Of a stretch of DNA of 64,000 bases, positions 63,516-64,000 are shown piece after piece; the first letter of the stretch is position 1; the number at the start of each line of letters is the position of its first letter. The stretch comes from JAGRAX01 sp041391365 (GTDB taxonomy: Bacteria; Bdellovibrionota_G; JALEGL01; JAGRMV01). The stretch covers positions 496,001-560,000 of the forward strand of contig JAWKOC010000001.1 in assembly GCA_041391365.1 (NCBI GenBank). Direction: 5' to 3'. Made by a program: the position numbers and the translations under genes. The notes under the pieces were generated by a model that made no database searches, had not been told where the DNA came from, and worked only from the letters and a program-made list of their open reading frames with translations.

Positions 63516-64000
63516 TAAAAGAGCTATTGAATTCCTTTTTGATTGTTTTTATTCCAACGTTTATCGCCATGGATTCGCTGGGGGTCTTGCCCTATTTCAT
63601 TGGAGTTGTACAACCGTTGCCGGATCATAAAAAGAAAGAAGTTTTATTTCAAGCAGTGTTGACTGCGGCAATTGTAGGTATTGGTTTTGTGTTTTTGGGG
63701 AATGCCATTTTGCGCTTTTTGGGCATTACCATTTCCGACTTTCGAGTTGCCGGAGGTTTGATTCTGTTGATTTTGTCCATTCACGATTTGATTTCTTCAG
63801 ACAAGTCACGAAGAAAGCCGTCCGATACAGTAGGTGTGGTTCCCTTGGGGATGCCTTTGATCATGGGGCCTGCAGTGCTTACCACCATTATCGTATCGAT
63901 TGAAGATGTGGGTCTTTGGATTACCTTGATCGCGTTGATTGCCAACCTGATGATCACATTCATCATCTTCTTGATGGCCAAACCCATGATTCGTATATTG
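63512..64000 (+). CDS. MarC-family membrane protein (5' part)
   Basis: The frame runs from ATG 63512 (ATGA overlap with the RND stop) off the right end without a stop; 163 codons are present. It starts MIKELLNSFLIVFIPTFIAM and has RVAGGLILLILSIHDL and GMPLIMGPAVLTTIIV, the MarC/UPF0056 pattern with several hydrophobic helices. The function of the family is unsettled. Its position suggests co-transcription with the efflux genes. Confidence 0.88.
   Translation, partial: MIKELLNSFLIVFIPTFIAMDSLGVLPYFIGVVQPLPDHKKKEVLFQAVLTAAIVGIGFVFLGNAILRFLGITISDFRVAGGLILLILSIHDLISSDKSRRKPSDTVGVVPLGMPLIMGPAVLTTIIVSIEDVGLWITLIALIANLMITFIIFLMAKPMIRIL

Noticed and set aside
1..64000. tRNA, rRNA, CRISPR, IS or prophage features
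   Set aside because: None were recognised by eye; short structured RNAs could be missed without a covariance search.

Overview
The window is a piece of a Gram-negative bacterial chromosome of moderate, slightly AT-leaning composition. It carries complex I, lipoproteins with lipobox signals, a TolC/RND export pair and respiratory/fermentative housekeeping genes. The best lineage pointer is a 61-codon histone-fold gene at 45556-45741 whose C-terminal RKTVMDRDF and single-histone-fold length resemble the chromosomal histone known from Bdellovibrio. With the many lipoproteins and GspE-N/PilZ/GGDEF proteins, this suggests Bdellovibrionota or a near relative. That is an inference from remembered family features, not from a search. 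I saw no rRNA, tRNA, CRISPR array, insertion sequence or phage module.

Layout. 1-6034: 3' part of the NADH dehydrogenase operon (nuoI tail, nuoJKLMN), closed by a bidirectional terminator shared with a convergent lysine-rich H1-like gene (6180-6479). 6735-15789: mixed housekeeping genes (ChaN-like protein, tRNA nucleotidyltransferase/poly(A) polymerase, frameshifted S41 lipoprotein protease, trmB, a glycosyltransferase, miaE, a J-domain anchor, a DedA-like protein, a VOC protein). 15864-21021: a compact leucine/isovalerate catabolic operon (methylcrotonyl-CoA carboxylase beta, methylglutaconyl-CoA hydratase, carboxylase alpha, HMG-CoA lyase). 21014-28941: APC permease (frameshifted), fumC, yajQ, a 427-base repeat-rich non-coding block, a GspE-N (MshEN-like) protein, a zinc alcohol dehydrogenase with a small zinc ribbon, and a SRPBCC protein. 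28969-36539: a minus-strand operon for a 2-oxoacid dehydrogenase complex: lipoyl synthase read in frame into E2, then E3 (frameshifted), E1 alpha, E1 beta, two orphan proteins and a half-size TauE/SafE. 36599-45411: GGDEF protein, TPR, FHA, nadC, inositol-phosphate synthase, lipoprotein, rmuC, bcp, phoX. 45556-48166: the histone gene with its own promoter and terminator, followed by a less conserved patch of secreted orphans and a short aldo/keto reductase. 48167-64000: MATE pump, a kinase-PilZ protein, CPA2 antiporter with divergent LysR, PstS, a cation-chloride cotransporter homologue, a CaCA exchanger, TolC, an RND pump and the start of a MarC gene.

How they fit. The 2-oxoacid dehydrogenase operon and the leucine operon could be successive steps of branched-chain amino acid oxidation: decarboxylation to an acyl-CoA, then carboxylation, hydration and cleavage to acetyl-CoA and acetoacetate. 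Electrons would feed complex I. The isovaleryl-CoA dehydrogenase step is not in the window, and the dehydrogenase could equally be pyruvate-specific. Two unrelated DNA-packaging proteins (H1-like and histone-fold) lie 39 kb apart. Several genes belong to cyclic-di-GMP signalling families (GGDEF, PilZ-kinase, YajQ, GspE-N).

Quality warning. Four conserved genes (S41 protease, carboxylase alpha, APC permease, dihydrolipoyl dehydrogenase) and probably one orphan are each broken by a single-base indel in or beside a short homopolymer run. The reading frame resumes exactly at the family alignment. This pattern looks more like uncorrected sequencing indels than gene decay, and it bears on how the lipA-E2 fusion and an apparent ATT start codon should be read.
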